From assembly GCF_020567525.1 (NCBI RefSeq), contig NZ_JAJCVI010000003.1, forward strand, positions 186,001 through 250,000: a stretch of DNA of 64,000 bases, written 5' to 3'. The position numbers and the translations under genes are program-made. The DNA is from Halorubellus salinus. Lineage in GTDB: Archaea > Halobacteriota > Halobacteria > Halobacteriales > Natrialbaceae. The notes beneath the pieces are model-generated. The model was not told the DNA's origin. It was given only the letters and a program-made list of their open reading frames with translations, and ran no database searches. Every line of letters starts with the position of its first letter. Positions within the stretch are counted from its first letter, which is position 1. Positions 32,922 to 42,131 of this stretch are shown piece by piece.

Positions 32922-35315
32922 ATGCCGGGAGGAGACCACGGGACGACCGACGAACGCGTCGACGACCTCGACGACGCGTGGAGCGTCGCTGGCGCGACCC
33001 TGTACGGCGCGGCCGACGAGCCGGGCGACCCGGAGCGGTTCGGGGGGACGATGGGGGCGAGCGCTCTCGCGACGGCACTGGACCGCGCTGCGGAGACGGT
33101 CCGGGAATCGCCGCCGGACGCGAAGGGGTACGCGGTCCCACTGCACGCAGCCGACGGGCCGCGCGTCACCGACGAGTACGTCCTCTGGCGACCCGACGCC
33201 GAACAGTTCGGGTGGTACGACATCGGGTTCGGCATCGACGGCATGGTCCGGTTCGTCGACGTCGCCGAGGCGGCGCGAACGACGGTCTGTGACCGCTTGC
33301 GACTGTGGCATCCCGACGAGCACTCCGACGCGGACTCCGGGTCGGACGAGCCCACGGCAAGCGCAGCCGACGGCGACGAGCGCACGGACGCGGTGCCGCC
33401 GACGGTCGTCGACCCCGACGCGTCGCGGTCGCCAGACGACGTGGCCGCGTTCTTCGACGACCTCCGGGCGACCGTGACCGCGGAGCGCGCCGCCGCCAGA
33501 CGCGCGAACCGCGCCCGCCACCGGAACGCCACCCTCCGCGCGCTCGCGAACGAAGGCGTCGCAGCCGGCCCCTTCGTCTCCCTCGGGCGCGCGAACCGCG
33601 AGGACCACATCGGCGAGTTCGTCCTCCAACGACCGGAAGGATCCACGACGAACGCACACGAGGGGCGAACGCGCCCGACGCTGCATCGCGACAGCGTCCT
33701 CCTCGTCGACAGCGACGACCACGACCCCGACCTGCCACTCGCCGTCCGCACCACCCGCGTCGACGACCCCATCATTCGCGTCAAACCCGCACGCGCCGGC
33801 GACGTCCCACTGGAGCGGTTCGAGGCACTCCTCACGGACCGCGACCGCGACTTCTACGTCGCCCCACTCCTGAACCCCGTCCCGTTCGAACGACGAACCG
33901 ACGCACTCGACGCGGTCGCCGACCGCGACGAGAAGCGCGCGCTGTTCGCGACCACGCGCCCGATCCGGTTCGACGGCGACACCCTGTCGACGCCGAGCAC
34001 GCCACTCGACCTGAACGAGTACCAGGAACGCGCACTGAAGTGGGCCGCGGACGCCCGGGACGTCGCACTCGTCCACGGCCCACCCGGAACCGGGAAGACC
34101 CGGACGCTCACCGCGTTCGTCCTGCACGCCGCGAGCCGCGGCGAACGCGTGCTCGTCACCGCGCACTCGAACCAGGCCGTCGACAACCTCCTCGTCGGCG
34201 ACAGCACCCTCGACGCACCCGAACCCGGGACGCTCCACGCCTTCGCGACCGGCGAACAGGGCGACCTCGACGTCGACGTCGCCCGCGTCGGCCGCCAGTC
34301 CACGAACGACGTCGTGAACCGCGAGTACGCGAGCGCATCCGTCGCGAACGCCGACGTCGTCGCCGCCACCACGAACGGCGCCGCGCGCTTCGAGACCAAC
34401 GAGTTCGACGTCGGCATCGTCGACGAAGCGACGCAAGCCAGTCGCCCCGCGACCGCCATCGTCCTCGACGCCGCCCAGCGCGTCGTGCTCGCCGGCGACC
34501 ACAAACAGCTACCACCGTACGCCACAAGCGACGCCGACCCCACGAGCGACGCCGACCCAACGAACGACGCTGACCCCACCAGCGGTGGCAACGCAACCAG
34601 CGAAGGCGGCCGCAGCGACGCCGCCGTCCGACGGTCGTGGTTCGAGGACGTCCTCGACGCGTACGGCGACGACGTCGCCGTGCTCCTCGGCCGCCAGTAC
34701 CGGATGCACGACGCCATCGCCGCGTTCCCGAACGACGCGTTCTACGACGGCCAGCTCGAGACCGCCACCCGGAACGCCGACTGGCGCGTCGACGACCGCG
34801 AGCCACTCGTCGCCGTCGACGTCCACGGGCCCGAACGCCAGGAAGCAGGCGGCGACTCCTACCACAACCCGACCGAGGCCGACGTCGTCACAGCCGAGGT
34901 CCGCTCGCTCGTCGACGGCGCACTCGACCCGGAGGACGTCGCCGTCATCTCGATGTACGCCGCCCAAGCCGACCGCATCCGCTCGCAGCTCGCGACCGGC
35001 GACGTCCCCGGCGGCCAGCACGTCACCGTCGACACCGTCGACTCCTTCCAGGGCGGAGAGCGCGAAGCGATCGTCGTCTCGTTCGTCCGCAGCAACGACA
35101 CCGGCGACAGCGGGTTCCTCGAGACGCCCGCCGTCGGCCCACGCCGCCTCAACGTCGCCCTCACCCGCGCCCGGAAACGCCTCGTGCTCGTCGGCGACTT
35201 CGACACGCTCGGCGCGGTCGCACCACACCGGACGCCCGAGGACTCCTGCGCGCCCCTCTACCGCGACCTCGCCGCCGCCGTCCGCGAACACGGCCGCATG
35301 ACGACGCGACGCTGA
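32922..35315 (+). CDS. Superfamily I (UPF1/DNA2-like) helicase
   Basis: 797 residues. The N-terminal 370 residues are specific and unannotated. The helicase core follows: motif I GPPGTGKTRT (about 385-394), TAHSNQAVDN (Ia), Walker B as IVDEATQ, motif III GDHKQLPPY, QYRMHDAI (motif IV region), VDTVDSFQGGERE and motif VI NVALTRARKRL. This is the DNA2/SMUBP-2/UPF1 lineage and acts on nucleic acid 5'-3'. Between motifs III and IV there is a haloarchaeal low-complexity insertion of TSDADP-like pentapeptide repeats. It is monocistronic. Confidence 0.9.
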   Translation: MPGGDHGTTDERVDDLDDAWSVAGATLYGAADEPGDPERFGGTMGASALATALDRAAETVRESPPDAKGYAVPLHAADGPRVTDEYVLWRPDAEQFGWYDIGFGIDGMVRFVDVAEAARTTVCDRLRLWHPDEHSDADSGSDEPTASAADGDERTDAVPPTVVDPDASRSPDDVAAFFDDLRATVTAERAAARRANRARHRNATLRALANEGVAAGPFVSLGRANREDHIGEFVLQRPEGSTTNAHEGRTRPTLHRDSVLLVDSDDHDPDLPLAVRTTRVDDPIIRVKPARAGDVPLERFEALLTDRDRDFYVAPLLNPVPFERRTDALDAVADRDEKRALFATTRPIRFDGDTLSTPSTPLDLNEYQERALKWAADARDVALVHGPPGTGKTRTLTAFVLHAASRGERVLVTAHSNQAVDNLLVGDSTLDAPEPGTLHAFATGEQGDLDVDVARVGRQSTNDVVNREYASASVANADVVAATTNGAARFETNEFDVGIVDEATQASRPATAIVLDAAQRVVLAGDHKQLPPYATSDADPTSDADPTNDADPTSGGNATSEGGRSDAAVRRSWFEDVLDAYGDDVAVLLGRQYRMHDAIAAFPNDAFYDGQLETATRNADWRVDDREPLVAVDVHGPERQEAGGDSYHNPTEADVVTAEVRSLVDGALDPEDVAVISMYAAQADRIRSQLATGDVPGGQHVTVDTVDSFQGGEREAIVVSFVRSNDTGDSGFLETPAVGPRRLNVALTRARKRLVLVGDFDTLGAVAPHRTPEDSCAPLYRDLAAAVREHGRMTTRR

Positions 35316-35588
35316 CCCGACCAGCTCCCGCTACTCCCACCGCCGACCCGTCGCCGACGGCGACGACCGACTGGTCCCGGAGACGAGCCCACGCGTCTCG
35401 CGACCGTCGAACTACCCCCGGGTCAACACCACTCGCACAGACACCACCAGATAGCTGCTAGCACACGACAACGGTGCAGCCGGCAGACGCCAGGACCAAC
35501 CACCAGCACGCAGAAACAAGTTACACTGACCAGTAACACTGAACAGAAAACCAGAAGACTGCGACCAGGTGACTCGCACTCAACGCAC

Positions 35589-36017
35589 TCACAGGTTGAT
35601 ATGCGACGTCGACGACGGCATATCGTCATCGTCGTCGTCGCCCTGCACCGGCCCCTCGTAGAGGTACGTCAACTCCTCGTCAACCAGATACATCTGCCCG
35701 TCCACCACCTCGATGTCCACGTCCGCGAGCGTCATCCCCTCTGCCTTCCCGTTGTCACAATCCCCCGAACACGTATCGAACGTCGACCCATGCCGCGGAC
35801 AGATCATCTCCCCATCCCGAACCACCGCCCCAACACCCTCCCGAGCGAGCCGCTGATCGCTCTCGTGCACGCAGTAGTTCCGGAACGCAGCCACCCCGTC
35901 CTCGCACGGCACCACCACCACCTCCCCATCGTCGCCGTACGAATCCCGAACCGCGAACAGGTACGACCCCGACTCGTGTACCGCCTCAACGCTCGTCACC
36001 CGCGTCCGCGCACTCAT
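35589..36017 (-). CDS. Rieske-type [2Fe-2S] protein
   Basis: 142 residues from the ATG at 36017; a longer upstream frame lacks typical composition. Cluster ligands are the Cys-x-His pair in NYCVHESDQ and the second pair in CPRHGSTFD, the order of a ferredoxin-like Rieske domain (as in NirD or dioxygenase ferredoxins), with extra cysteines in DTCSGDC. No signal peptide or membrane anchor is present, so it is soluble. The C-terminal tail is an aspartate run. No oxygenase partner is adjacent, so it may serve as a general electron-transfer protein. Confidence 0.85.
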   Translation of the reverse strand: MSARTRVTSVEAVHESGSYLFAVRDSYGDDGEVVVVPCEDGVAAFRNYCVHESDQRLAREGVGAVVRDGEMICPRHGSTFDTCSGDCDNGKAEGMTLADVDIEVVDGQMYLVDEELTYLYEGPVQGDDDDDDMPSSTSHINL

Positions 36018-36160
36018 ACCAGCCAGCAACGGTCGAGTCCACGTAACCGTTTGGGCATCCCCCAGGGCTAGCGGCCACCGCACTCACCGAGTATCCTTGG
36101 CGCGAGCACGCGCGCCCACCGCGGCGAGCGGTGCGCGCCGCGCTCGCGAGCGGGAGGCGA

Positions 36161-36214
36161 GGAGAAAGAGGGGTCCAGGGGAGAAAGAGGGGTCCGGGGA
36201 GAAAGAGGGGTGCG
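36161..36214. repeat. Three 18-19-bp purine-rich direct repeats
   Basis: GGAGAAAGAGGGGTCC-like units begin at 36161, 36180 and 36198, just past the CPBP stop codon (36221 on the minus strand). On the transcribed strand they are pyrimidine-rich (CCCCTCTTTCTCC), which could promote termination. Function is unproven. Confidence 0.6.
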
Positions 36215-36220
36215 TGGATT

Positions 36221-36940
36221 CTATACGAACAGCAGCGATGCGGTCGCAGTTGTGTTGGCGAGGACGTGCGCGATCATCGCGCTGCCAGTTCCGTACCGGT
36301 GCCGGAGGACGCCCCAGGCGAACGCGAGGAACAGGAGGGTGGCGACGCGCATCGGTGTTGCGCCGAGGTCGACGACGACGTGCTTGGCGGCGAAGACGAC
36401 GGCGGTGAGGGCGATGCCGGCGAGGGCGCCGAACGCGTCGGTGAGCGCGGTCTGGACGACGCCGCGCCACGCGATCTCCTCGGCGATCGGCCCGAGGACG
36501 CCGTTCACGGCGACGAGCGCGACGAGCGCGCCCGTCGAGAGCTCGGCGGCCCAGAAGCCGCGCGTGCCGGCAGCGGGGTCGATACCGAACACGGCGGCGG
36601 CGACCGCCGACGCGGCGATGATGAACACGTAGTACGCTGGTAGCGTGGCGACAGCAGCGACGACACCGCGCTTCGAGAGCGAGAGCTCCCAGTCCGCGGG
36701 GTCGATGCCGACGCGCGTCCCGAGGACCGCGACGAGCGGTGCGAGCACGACGCCGGTGAGCGCGAGCGTCGCGATCGGGGCGACCTCACCGAACCCGGGG
36801 AGGTCCGCGAGCGGTCGCGTGAGGCCTTGGCGGATGGCGAACTCGCCGACGACCCAGAGGACGCTACCGAGGGCGGCGACGGCGGCGAGCGAATTGGTGG
36901 GCGATGTAACTCCGGACGTGGTGGTGTGTGCGTCTGTCAT
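36221..36940 (-). CDS. CPBP-family intramembrane metalloprotease
   Basis: 239 residues with about seven hydrophobic segments. The catalytic EExxxR motif is PIAEEIAWRG, followed by later conserved histidines in the FAAKHVVVD and IAHVLANT helices, as in CAAX/Abi (CPBP) proteases. These process prenylated proteins or peptides or act in bacteriocin immunity; the archaeal substrate is unknown. It is transcribed in the same direction as the XRE/DUF2178 set, with a 128-base gap, so it may be its distal member. Confidence 0.85.
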   Translation of the reverse strand: MTDAHTTTSGVTSPTNSLAAVAALGSVLWVVGEFAIRQGLTRPLADLPGFGEVAPIATLALTGVVLAPLVAVLGTRVGIDPADWELSLSKRGVVAAVATLPAYYVFIIAASAVAAAVFGIDPAAGTRGFWAAELSTGALVALVAVNGVLGPIAEEIAWRGVVQTALTDAFGALAGIALTAVVFAAKHVVVDLGATPMRVATLLFLAFAWGVLRHRYGTGSAMIAHVLANTTATASLLFV

Positions 36941-37068
36941 CGGTGGGCGTATCCGTGTCGTAGCGTGTGTGTCGGGGCGGTCCCGTGGCTATCGAGCGAG
37001 CGGCTGTCGAGCGAGCGATACTCGGTCTGTCGGTCCGTTCGCGTGCGTGTCTCGGGTTATCTCGTGAA

Positions 37069-37275
37069 TTACGCCGCCTCGTCGGCCTCGAGTTCGAAGA
37101 GGTCCTCGACGAGGCAGTCGAAGTACGCGGCGAGCTTCAGCGCGAGCTCGAGCGACGGGTCGTAGCGGTCGCGCTCGATGCTGTTGATGGTCTGGCGGCT
37201 GACGTCGACCGCCGCGGCGAGGTCGGCCTGACTCATGTCGGCGTCGGTCCGGTACTCTCGGACGTGGTTCCTCAT
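37069..37275 (-). CDS. XRE-family HTH regulator
   Basis: 68 residues, almost entirely the helix-turn-helix: MRNHVREYRTDADMSQADLAAAVDVSRQTINSIERDRYDPSLELALKLAAYF. It resembles small YozG/HTH_3 regulators that are encoded with integral membrane proteins. Its start overlaps the upstream membrane-protein stop by 4 bases. A pair of perfect palindromes sits over the promoter of this unit (38119-38167), which suggests autoregulation. Confidence 0.92.
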   Translation of the reverse strand: MRNHVREYRTDADMSQADLAAAVDVSRQTINSIERDRYDPSLELALKLAAYFDCLVEDLFELEADEAA

Positions 37276-37685
37276 CGGCGGAGTCGAGTCACCCCGTAGG
37301 CGAGCCCCCAGACGACGAAGACGGCACCCCAGCCGAAGAGGACGCCGTCGACGAGCGGTGGGACGTCGTAGACGTTCGCCTCGGCGAGCGCGTCGATACC
37401 AGGGGCGAGCACGAGGAGGCCGCCGCCGATCACCTGGATGGTGCGATGACTCGTGATGCGTTCGAGCGCCGCGTCGCGCTCGTCCATGATGACGTCGCTC
37501 CGGTACAGGACGACGATCGCCCCGGCGACGAACGTCCAGTAGGCGGCGACCGCGACGATGGGGCGCCCCATGAGGTCGAGCGTGAAGAACGCGAACATCG
37601 CGGCGGCGATGAGCCCACCGAACAGGCGTCTGTCGCGGCGGCGTTCTGCGAGCGGTCCGGGGTCGTCGGTCGATGTGAGTGACAT
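37272..37685 (-). CDS. DUF2178-like small membrane protein (second copy)
   Basis: 137 residues with about four membrane helices (LFGGLIAAAMFAFFTLDL, IVAVAAYWTFVAGAIVVLY, TIQVIGGGLLVLAPG and VDGVLFGWGAVFVVWGLAYG). A cytosolic DERDxALERI motif follows the second helix. The DERxxxI motif and layout match DUF2178/DUF3796-type proteins that pair with small XRE regulators. It is paralogous to the upstream gene, and the function is unknown. Confidence 0.75.
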   Translation of the reverse strand: MSLTSTDDPGPLAERRRDRRLFGGLIAAAMFAFFTLDLMGRPIVAVAAYWTFVAGAIVVLYRSDVIMDERDAALERITSHRTIQVIGGGLLVLAPGIDALAEANVYDVPPLVDGVLFGWGAVFVVWGLAYGVTRLRR

Positions 37686-37692
37686 GAGTGGG

Positions 37693-38109
37693 TCAGGTAC
37701 TGCGTTGGTGGTAGGTCATCGCGACGGTGAAGACGCCGAAGAGACAGGCGAGGGCGCCCATCGCACCCCAGAACCAGCCGGGTGCGGTGTACGCGTTCGC
37801 AGCCTCGAGGGCGGCCATCCCGGGGCCGCCCGCGATGAGCGCGAACGCAGCCGCACCGAGGGTGCTGCCGGCGGCTTTCGCCTGGATCTCTTGGTCGCGT
37901 TCGTCGTACGGTTCGGCCTCGGTGACGAACCCGTAGCCGACGAAGGCGACGCAGCACAGCCAGTAGAGGCCGACGCCGACGAACGGCAGGCCGAGCGCGA
38001 TGCCGGCGAGGTACGCGAGACAGCCGAGGGCGACGAGCCCCCAGATGACCCGGCGGCTGCGACGGCGGGCGGCGAGCGGGTCGTGGTCGGTTGATTCGGT
38101 TTCGAACAT
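37693..38109 (-). CDS. DUF2178-like small membrane protein (first copy)
   Basis: 138 residues, four membrane helices and a DERDQEIQAKAAGS motif between helices 2 and 3. It is the first gene of the regulator unit, 7 bases before its paralogue. The double palindrome lies directly upstream of its ATG and covers the position expected for the TATA box. Confidence 0.75.
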   Translation of the reverse strand: MFETESTDHDPLAARRRSRRVIWGLVALGCLAYLAGIALGLPFVGVGLYWLCCVAFVGYGFVTEAEPYDERDQEIQAKAAGSTLGAAAFALIAGGPGMAALEAANAYTAPGWFWGAMGALACLFGVFTVAMTYHQRST

Positions 38110-38118
38110 GGCTCGTGT

Positions 38119-38167
38119 GTAAAGCGCGTTTGTCGTAAAGCTCGCTTTACAGTAAAGCGTACTTTAC
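38119..38167 (-). promoter_or_regulatory. Double-palindrome operator over the XRE/DUF2178 promoter
   Basis: Five copies of the half-site GTAAAG/CTTTAC occur in 49 bases. Two form perfect 16-bp inverted repeats with 4-base spacers: GTAAAG-CTCG-CTTTAC (38135-38150) and GTAAAG-CGTA-CTTTAC (38152-38167), one base apart. A lone half-site is at 38119-38124. The block begins 10 bases upstream of the ATG at 38109, and its CTTTAC elements occupy the -28 region, so a bound XRE dimer pair would occlude TBP. Autoregulation is inferred. Confidence 0.75.
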
Positions 38168-38256
38168 ACTCCTACTTAATTCTGACGGGGGAAGTCGCTC
38201 ATCGAACCCGCGATGGCGGCGACAGACCCTTCACACGCCCCGCCGACGACACGCCC

Positions 38257-39357
38257 ATGCCAGCCGACACGGTCTTCCTCACCGGCTTCCCGGGGTTCCT
38301 CGGGAGCGCACTCGTCGACCGACTGCTCGGGCGCGACGAGCACGTCACGTGTCTCGTGCAGTCCCACTACCGCGACCTCGCGGAGCGACGCCGGGACGCC
38401 CTGGAGCGCAAGCACGACGTCGACGACGCCGTCGCGCTCGTCGAGGGCGACATCACCGAACCCGACCTCGGACTCCCCGAAGAGGGCGACTTCGCTCCCG
38501 ACGTACTCGCAGACCGGACGACCGAGGTGTACCACCTCGCCGCCGTCTACGACCTCGCCGTCGACCGCGACCTCGCGATGCGCGTGAACGTCGACGGCAC
38601 CGAACGCGTCCTCGAGTTCTGTCGCGCCTGCGAGCCCTTCGACCGACTCCACTACGTCTCCACGTGTTACGTGAGCGGACGCTACCCCGGCGAGTTCACG
38701 GCGGACATGCTCGTCGAAGGCCAGTCGTTCAACAACCACTACGAGTCCACGAAGTTCCTCGCGGAGGTCCGCGTGCAGGACGCGATGGACGACGGTCTCC
38801 CGGCGACGGTCTACCGGCCGAGCATCGCGGTCGGCGACAGCGAAACCGGAGAGACCCAGAAGTACGACGGGCCGTATCACGTCATCGAGTACTTCCTCGA
38901 CCAACCCGGTGTCGCGGTCGTCCCCGAGTTCGGTGACCCCGGTGCGGTCGAGGTGAACGTCGTCCCGCGGGACTTCGTCGTCGACGCCATCGACGCCATC
39001 AGCGCGCGCGAGGACACCAGCGGGGAGGTCTACCAGCTCGCGGACCCCGACCCGCCGTCGGTCGCGGAGATGCAGGCCGCGTTCGCCGCCGCGGCGAACA
39101 CGTGGACCCTCGACGTCCGCTTCCCGAAGTCCGCGTTCCAGTGGTTGCTCCGCGAGGTCGACGCGTTCCGCGACTGGACCGGTATCGACCCCGCGATCGT
39201 CGACTACTTCACGCACCCGACGCGGTACGACACGACGAACGCCACGCGCGTCCTCGCCGACGAGGGCATCGAGTGCCCGGACTTCCGCGAGTACGCACCG
39301 CGGCTCGTGGACTACGTCCGACGGCATCCACACGTCGGGAACGACGCGATGACGTGA
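38257..39357 (+). CDS. Extended SDR reductase (NAD-dependent epimerase / fatty-acyl-CoA-reductase-like)
   Basis: 366 residues. The nucleotide-binding motif is TGFPGFLGSAL (9-19); VEGDITEPDLGL, VYHLAAVYDL and the STCYVSG...YESTKF region supply the serine and the catalytic YxxxK (YESTK). It resembles the NAD-binding_4 (male-sterility) branch, which includes acyl-CoA reductases and carboxylic-acid-reductase R-domains. The C-terminal 100 residues are of the type that binds the acyl substrate. It is alone in its unit, and the substrate is unknown. Confidence 0.8.
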   Translation: MPADTVFLTGFPGFLGSALVDRLLGRDEHVTCLVQSHYRDLAERRRDALERKHDVDDAVALVEGDITEPDLGLPEEGDFAPDVLADRTTEVYHLAAVYDLAVDRDLAMRVNVDGTERVLEFCRACEPFDRLHYVSTCYVSGRYPGEFTADMLVEGQSFNNHYESTKFLAEVRVQDAMDDGLPATVYRPSIAVGDSETGETQKYDGPYHVIEYFLDQPGVAVVPEFGDPGAVEVNVVPRDFVVDAIDAISAREDTSGEVYQLADPDPPSVAEMQAAFAAAANTWTLDVRFPKSAFQWLLREVDAFRDWTGIDPAIVDYFTHPTRYDTTNATRVLADEGIECPDFREYAPRLVDYVRRHPHVGNDAMT

Positions 39358-39890
39358 CCGCCACGTTGCCGTCGGGGACGGGAACGGTCGCGAGGCCGGC
39401 GAACGCGAGCACGAGTGCGAGCGACAGGTGGTGGGTATCGGGCGACGAATGGCCGTGTCGCGACCGGCGGTCAGCCGCCACGGGGAACCCGTTCGTTCGA
39501 CACCAGTTCCGTGGGTCCGTGAGGGTGAGTCGACTCAAACGCCCGTTTGAGTGAACGTGTCCTTGAAGTGAGATGCCGTGGTAGCAGGAGGTGGTGCTTC
39601 GGTCCGCCTGACCGAACCGCCGGCGCGACCGCCCATCGTCGCCGGCACCACGCCCGAGTCGACTGCCCATCGACTCCGGGGGAAGTGGCTGGGGTGCCTG
39701 CCAGGACGCCTCGGCCGAACGGAGCACCAGCCTGTCTGACACACCGCGTCGACGCGTCGCGCTCGCCCTGCCCGTCGCGTCGACGCGACCGCATTCTTTG
39801 CCGATGCCCGCGCGTCGCTCGAACCGGTGAGCGCGCCGTATCGCCAGAGGGAGGCCAATCCTTAAGCGAACGAGCGAGTAAGCAGGAGTG
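39358..39890. other. Long gene-free interval before the first acyl-CoA synthetase
   Basis: About 530 bases without a convincing gene. Minus-strand frames are basic and arginine/serine-rich. The only clear structure is the 20-bp palindrome at 39533-39552. A hydrophobic stretch (LALVLAFAGLATVPV) in the minus strand near 39400 could be a vestige of a membrane protein, but it has no start. Confidence 0.4.
39533..39552. promoter_or_regulatory. Perfect 20-bp palindrome ACTCAAACG-CC-CGTTTGAGT
   Basis: Nine-base arms with a 2-base centre lie in the long intergenic region about 340 bases upstream of the first synthetase start. The shape is that of a dimeric regulator site (for example TetR- or IclR-like) but could also form a hairpin. 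The nearest regulator gene is the recombinase/Bat fusion downstream of the synthetase. Confidence 0.45.
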
Positions 39891-41903
39891 ATGACGGCAT
39901 CCGACGGGGCGCCGCCCGACGATCGACCGCTGGTTCCGCCACCGGCGGCGTTCGAGGGGCGGGTGACCCCGACCGCGGACGACAGGGCGTCGTTCGACGC
40001 GGACTGGCCGGACGCGTGGGCGACGGCCGCGGACGCACTCGACTGGACCGCCGGCTACGACCGCGTGCTGGCGACGGACGCCGACGGCGGCCCGCCGTTC
40101 GAGTGGTTCCAGGGCGGGGAACTGAACGCGTGCGCGAACTGCGTCGACCGCCACCTGGACGAGCGCGGTGACGCGGTCGCCCTCGAGTGGAACGGCCACC
40201 TCGGGGAGTCCCGGACGTACACGTACCGCGAGTTGCACGCGGAGGTGAACGCGGTCGCCGCCGGCCTCCGCGACCTCGGCGTGAACGAGGACGACGTGGT
40301 GACGACGTACCTCCCGGCGGTGCCGGCGGTCGTCGTGACGATGCTCGCGTGCGCTCGCCTCGGCGCGGTCCACAACGTCGTGTTCGCGGGGTTCTCCGCG
40401 GACGCGCTCGCGACGCGGATGGAGCGCGCGGACTCCCGGTACCTCGTGACGAGCGACGGGTACTATCGGCGCGGTGAGGCGGTCGACCAGCGGCGGCGCG
40501 CGGACAACGCGACGATGTCGCTGTCGTACGACCTGGACGCGACGGTCGTCGTCGACCGTCTGGGGACGGACCCGGACGTCGACCGCGAGGGCCGGTACGC
40601 GTACGACGACCTCGTGGCCGCGAACGCCGACGCGACCGTCGACCCTGTGTCGCGCGCGGCGACCGACCCGCTGTTCCGCATCTACACGTCGGGGACGACC
40701 GGCGAGCCGAAGAGCGTGACCCACACGACGGGCGGGTACCTCGCGCAGGTCGCGTGGTCGACCGAGCGCGTCCTCGACGTTACTGCGGACACGACGGTGT
40801 GGTCGACGGCGGACCCGGGGTGGATCACGGGGCACTCCTACGGCGTGTACGGGCCGCTCGCGCTCGGTGCGACGACGGTCCTGACGGAGTGGAGTCCGGA
40901 CGCGGTCGACCGCGACCGCCCGTGGGCGCTCGTCGAGGACCTCGACGTGGAGGTGTTCTACACGGCGCCGACGGTCGTCCGGTCGTTCGCGAAGTGGGGC
41001 GCGGAGTACCCCGACCGGCACGACCTCTCCTCGCTGCGCGTCCTGGGGAGCGTCGGCGAGCCGTTCGACGCGGAGACGTGGGCGTGGTACTTCGAGCACG
41101 TCGGCGGCGGCGACTGTCCGGTCGTGGACACGTGGTGGCAGACGGAGACGGGCGCGGTCCTGTTGTCGACGCTCCCGGGCGTCGACGGCGCGAAACCCGG
41201 TTCGGTGGGCCGGGCGCTCGCGGGCGTCGCGGTGTCGGTACGCGACGGCGCGGGTGACCCGGTCGGCCCGGGCGTTCGCGGGTGGCTGGCCGTCGACCGA
41301 CCGTGGCCGGCGATGGCGCGCGAGCTCGCGACCGGGACGGCGTGGGGCGAACGCGTGGCGGTCGAATCGGAGGCGCTCGACGACGCCGACGCGCCCTCCG
41401 ACGAGGATGCGGGCGCGGACGCAGGTGCTGGCGCGGGCGCCAGCTGGTGGTATCGGGTCGGCGACGAGGCGACCGTCGACGAGGCGGGGTACGTGACGGT
41501 GCTGGGGCGCGCGGACGACGTGGTGAACGTCGACGGTCGCCGGTTCAGTACGGGCGAGATCGAGCACGCGCTCGTCGAGGTCGACGGCGTCGCGGAGGCG
41601 GCGGTCATCGCGCGCGACGACCCGGACTCGGGGAACGCGCTCGTCGCGTACGTCACGACCGACGACGACCGCACCGACGTGTCGACGCTCCGGGACGCGC
41701 TCGACGACGCGGTCGCGGCCGCCATCGGCGCGGGCGCGCGCCTCGACCAGGTCGTGTTCACGCCGGACCTCCCGAAGACGCGCTCCGGGAAGATCATGCG
41801 TCGCCTGCTGGAGGACATCGCGAACGGCGAGTCCTACGGCGACACGAGCGCACTCCGGAACCCCGAGGTCGTCGGGGAGCTGGAAGCACGCCACGACGAC
41901 TGA
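39891..41903 (+). CDS. Acetyl-CoA synthetase-like acyl-CoA synthetase (AMP-forming), divergent paralogue
   Basis: 670 residues, ANL superfamily, Acs subgroup. The AMP-binding P-loop is YTSGTTGEPKSVTH (the usual GQPKGV is GEPKSV), then WWQTETG with the acyl-pocket tryptophan region, and the C-terminal PKTRSGKIMRRLLEDIA with the catalytic, acetylation-prone lysine. The body matches the second synthetase at 44090-46111, but a glycine/alanine/aspartate-rich spacer replaces the segment before the hinge. It may use acetate, propionate or another short acid. The ATG at 39891 is chosen; a GTG codon directly precedes it. Confidence 0.88.
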   Translation: MTASDGAPPDDRPLVPPPAAFEGRVTPTADDRASFDADWPDAWATAADALDWTAGYDRVLATDADGGPPFEWFQGGELNACANCVDRHLDERGDAVALEWNGHLGESRTYTYRELHAEVNAVAAGLRDLGVNEDDVVTTYLPAVPAVVVTMLACARLGAVHNVVFAGFSADALATRMERADSRYLVTSDGYYRRGEAVDQRRRADNATMSLSYDLDATVVVDRLGTDPDVDREGRYAYDDLVAANADATVDPVSRAATDPLFRIYTSGTTGEPKSVTHTTGGYLAQVAWSTERVLDVTADTTVWSTADPGWITGHSYGVYGPLALGATTVLTEWSPDAVDRDRPWALVEDLDVEVFYTAPTVVRSFAKWGAEYPDRHDLSSLRVLGSVGEPFDAETWAWYFEHVGGGDCPVVDTWWQTETGAVLLSTLPGVDGAKPGSVGRALAGVAVSVRDGAGDPVGPGVRGWLAVDRPWPAMARELATGTAWGERVAVESEALDDADAPSDEDAGADAGAGAGASWWYRVGDEATVDEAGYVTVLGRADDVVNVDGRRFSTGEIEHALVEVDGVAEAAVIARDDPDSGNALVAYVTTDDDRTDVSTLRDALDDAVAAAIGAGARLDQVVFTPDLPKTRSGKIMRRLLEDIANGESYGDTSALRNPEVVGELEARHDD

Positions 41904-42131
41904 CGGGACGTCGACGCGCGGCTCGAAACGTCCTCACCACCTGTCGCTCCTCGTTCGAGCCGAGTAGCTGGACGAGCACGAGCTCACTCTGACCTCCCGG
42001 AACGAACCGTTTCGTGTTCAGTAGTAGTGCGAAACTATTCGGGCGAATCCTCCGAGCGGTGCCCAGTCGGACTCCCTCCAGTTGCCAGCTCGAACCCTAG
42101 AACTATTGCGTCGCGTCTGGTAGCGCGAAAC

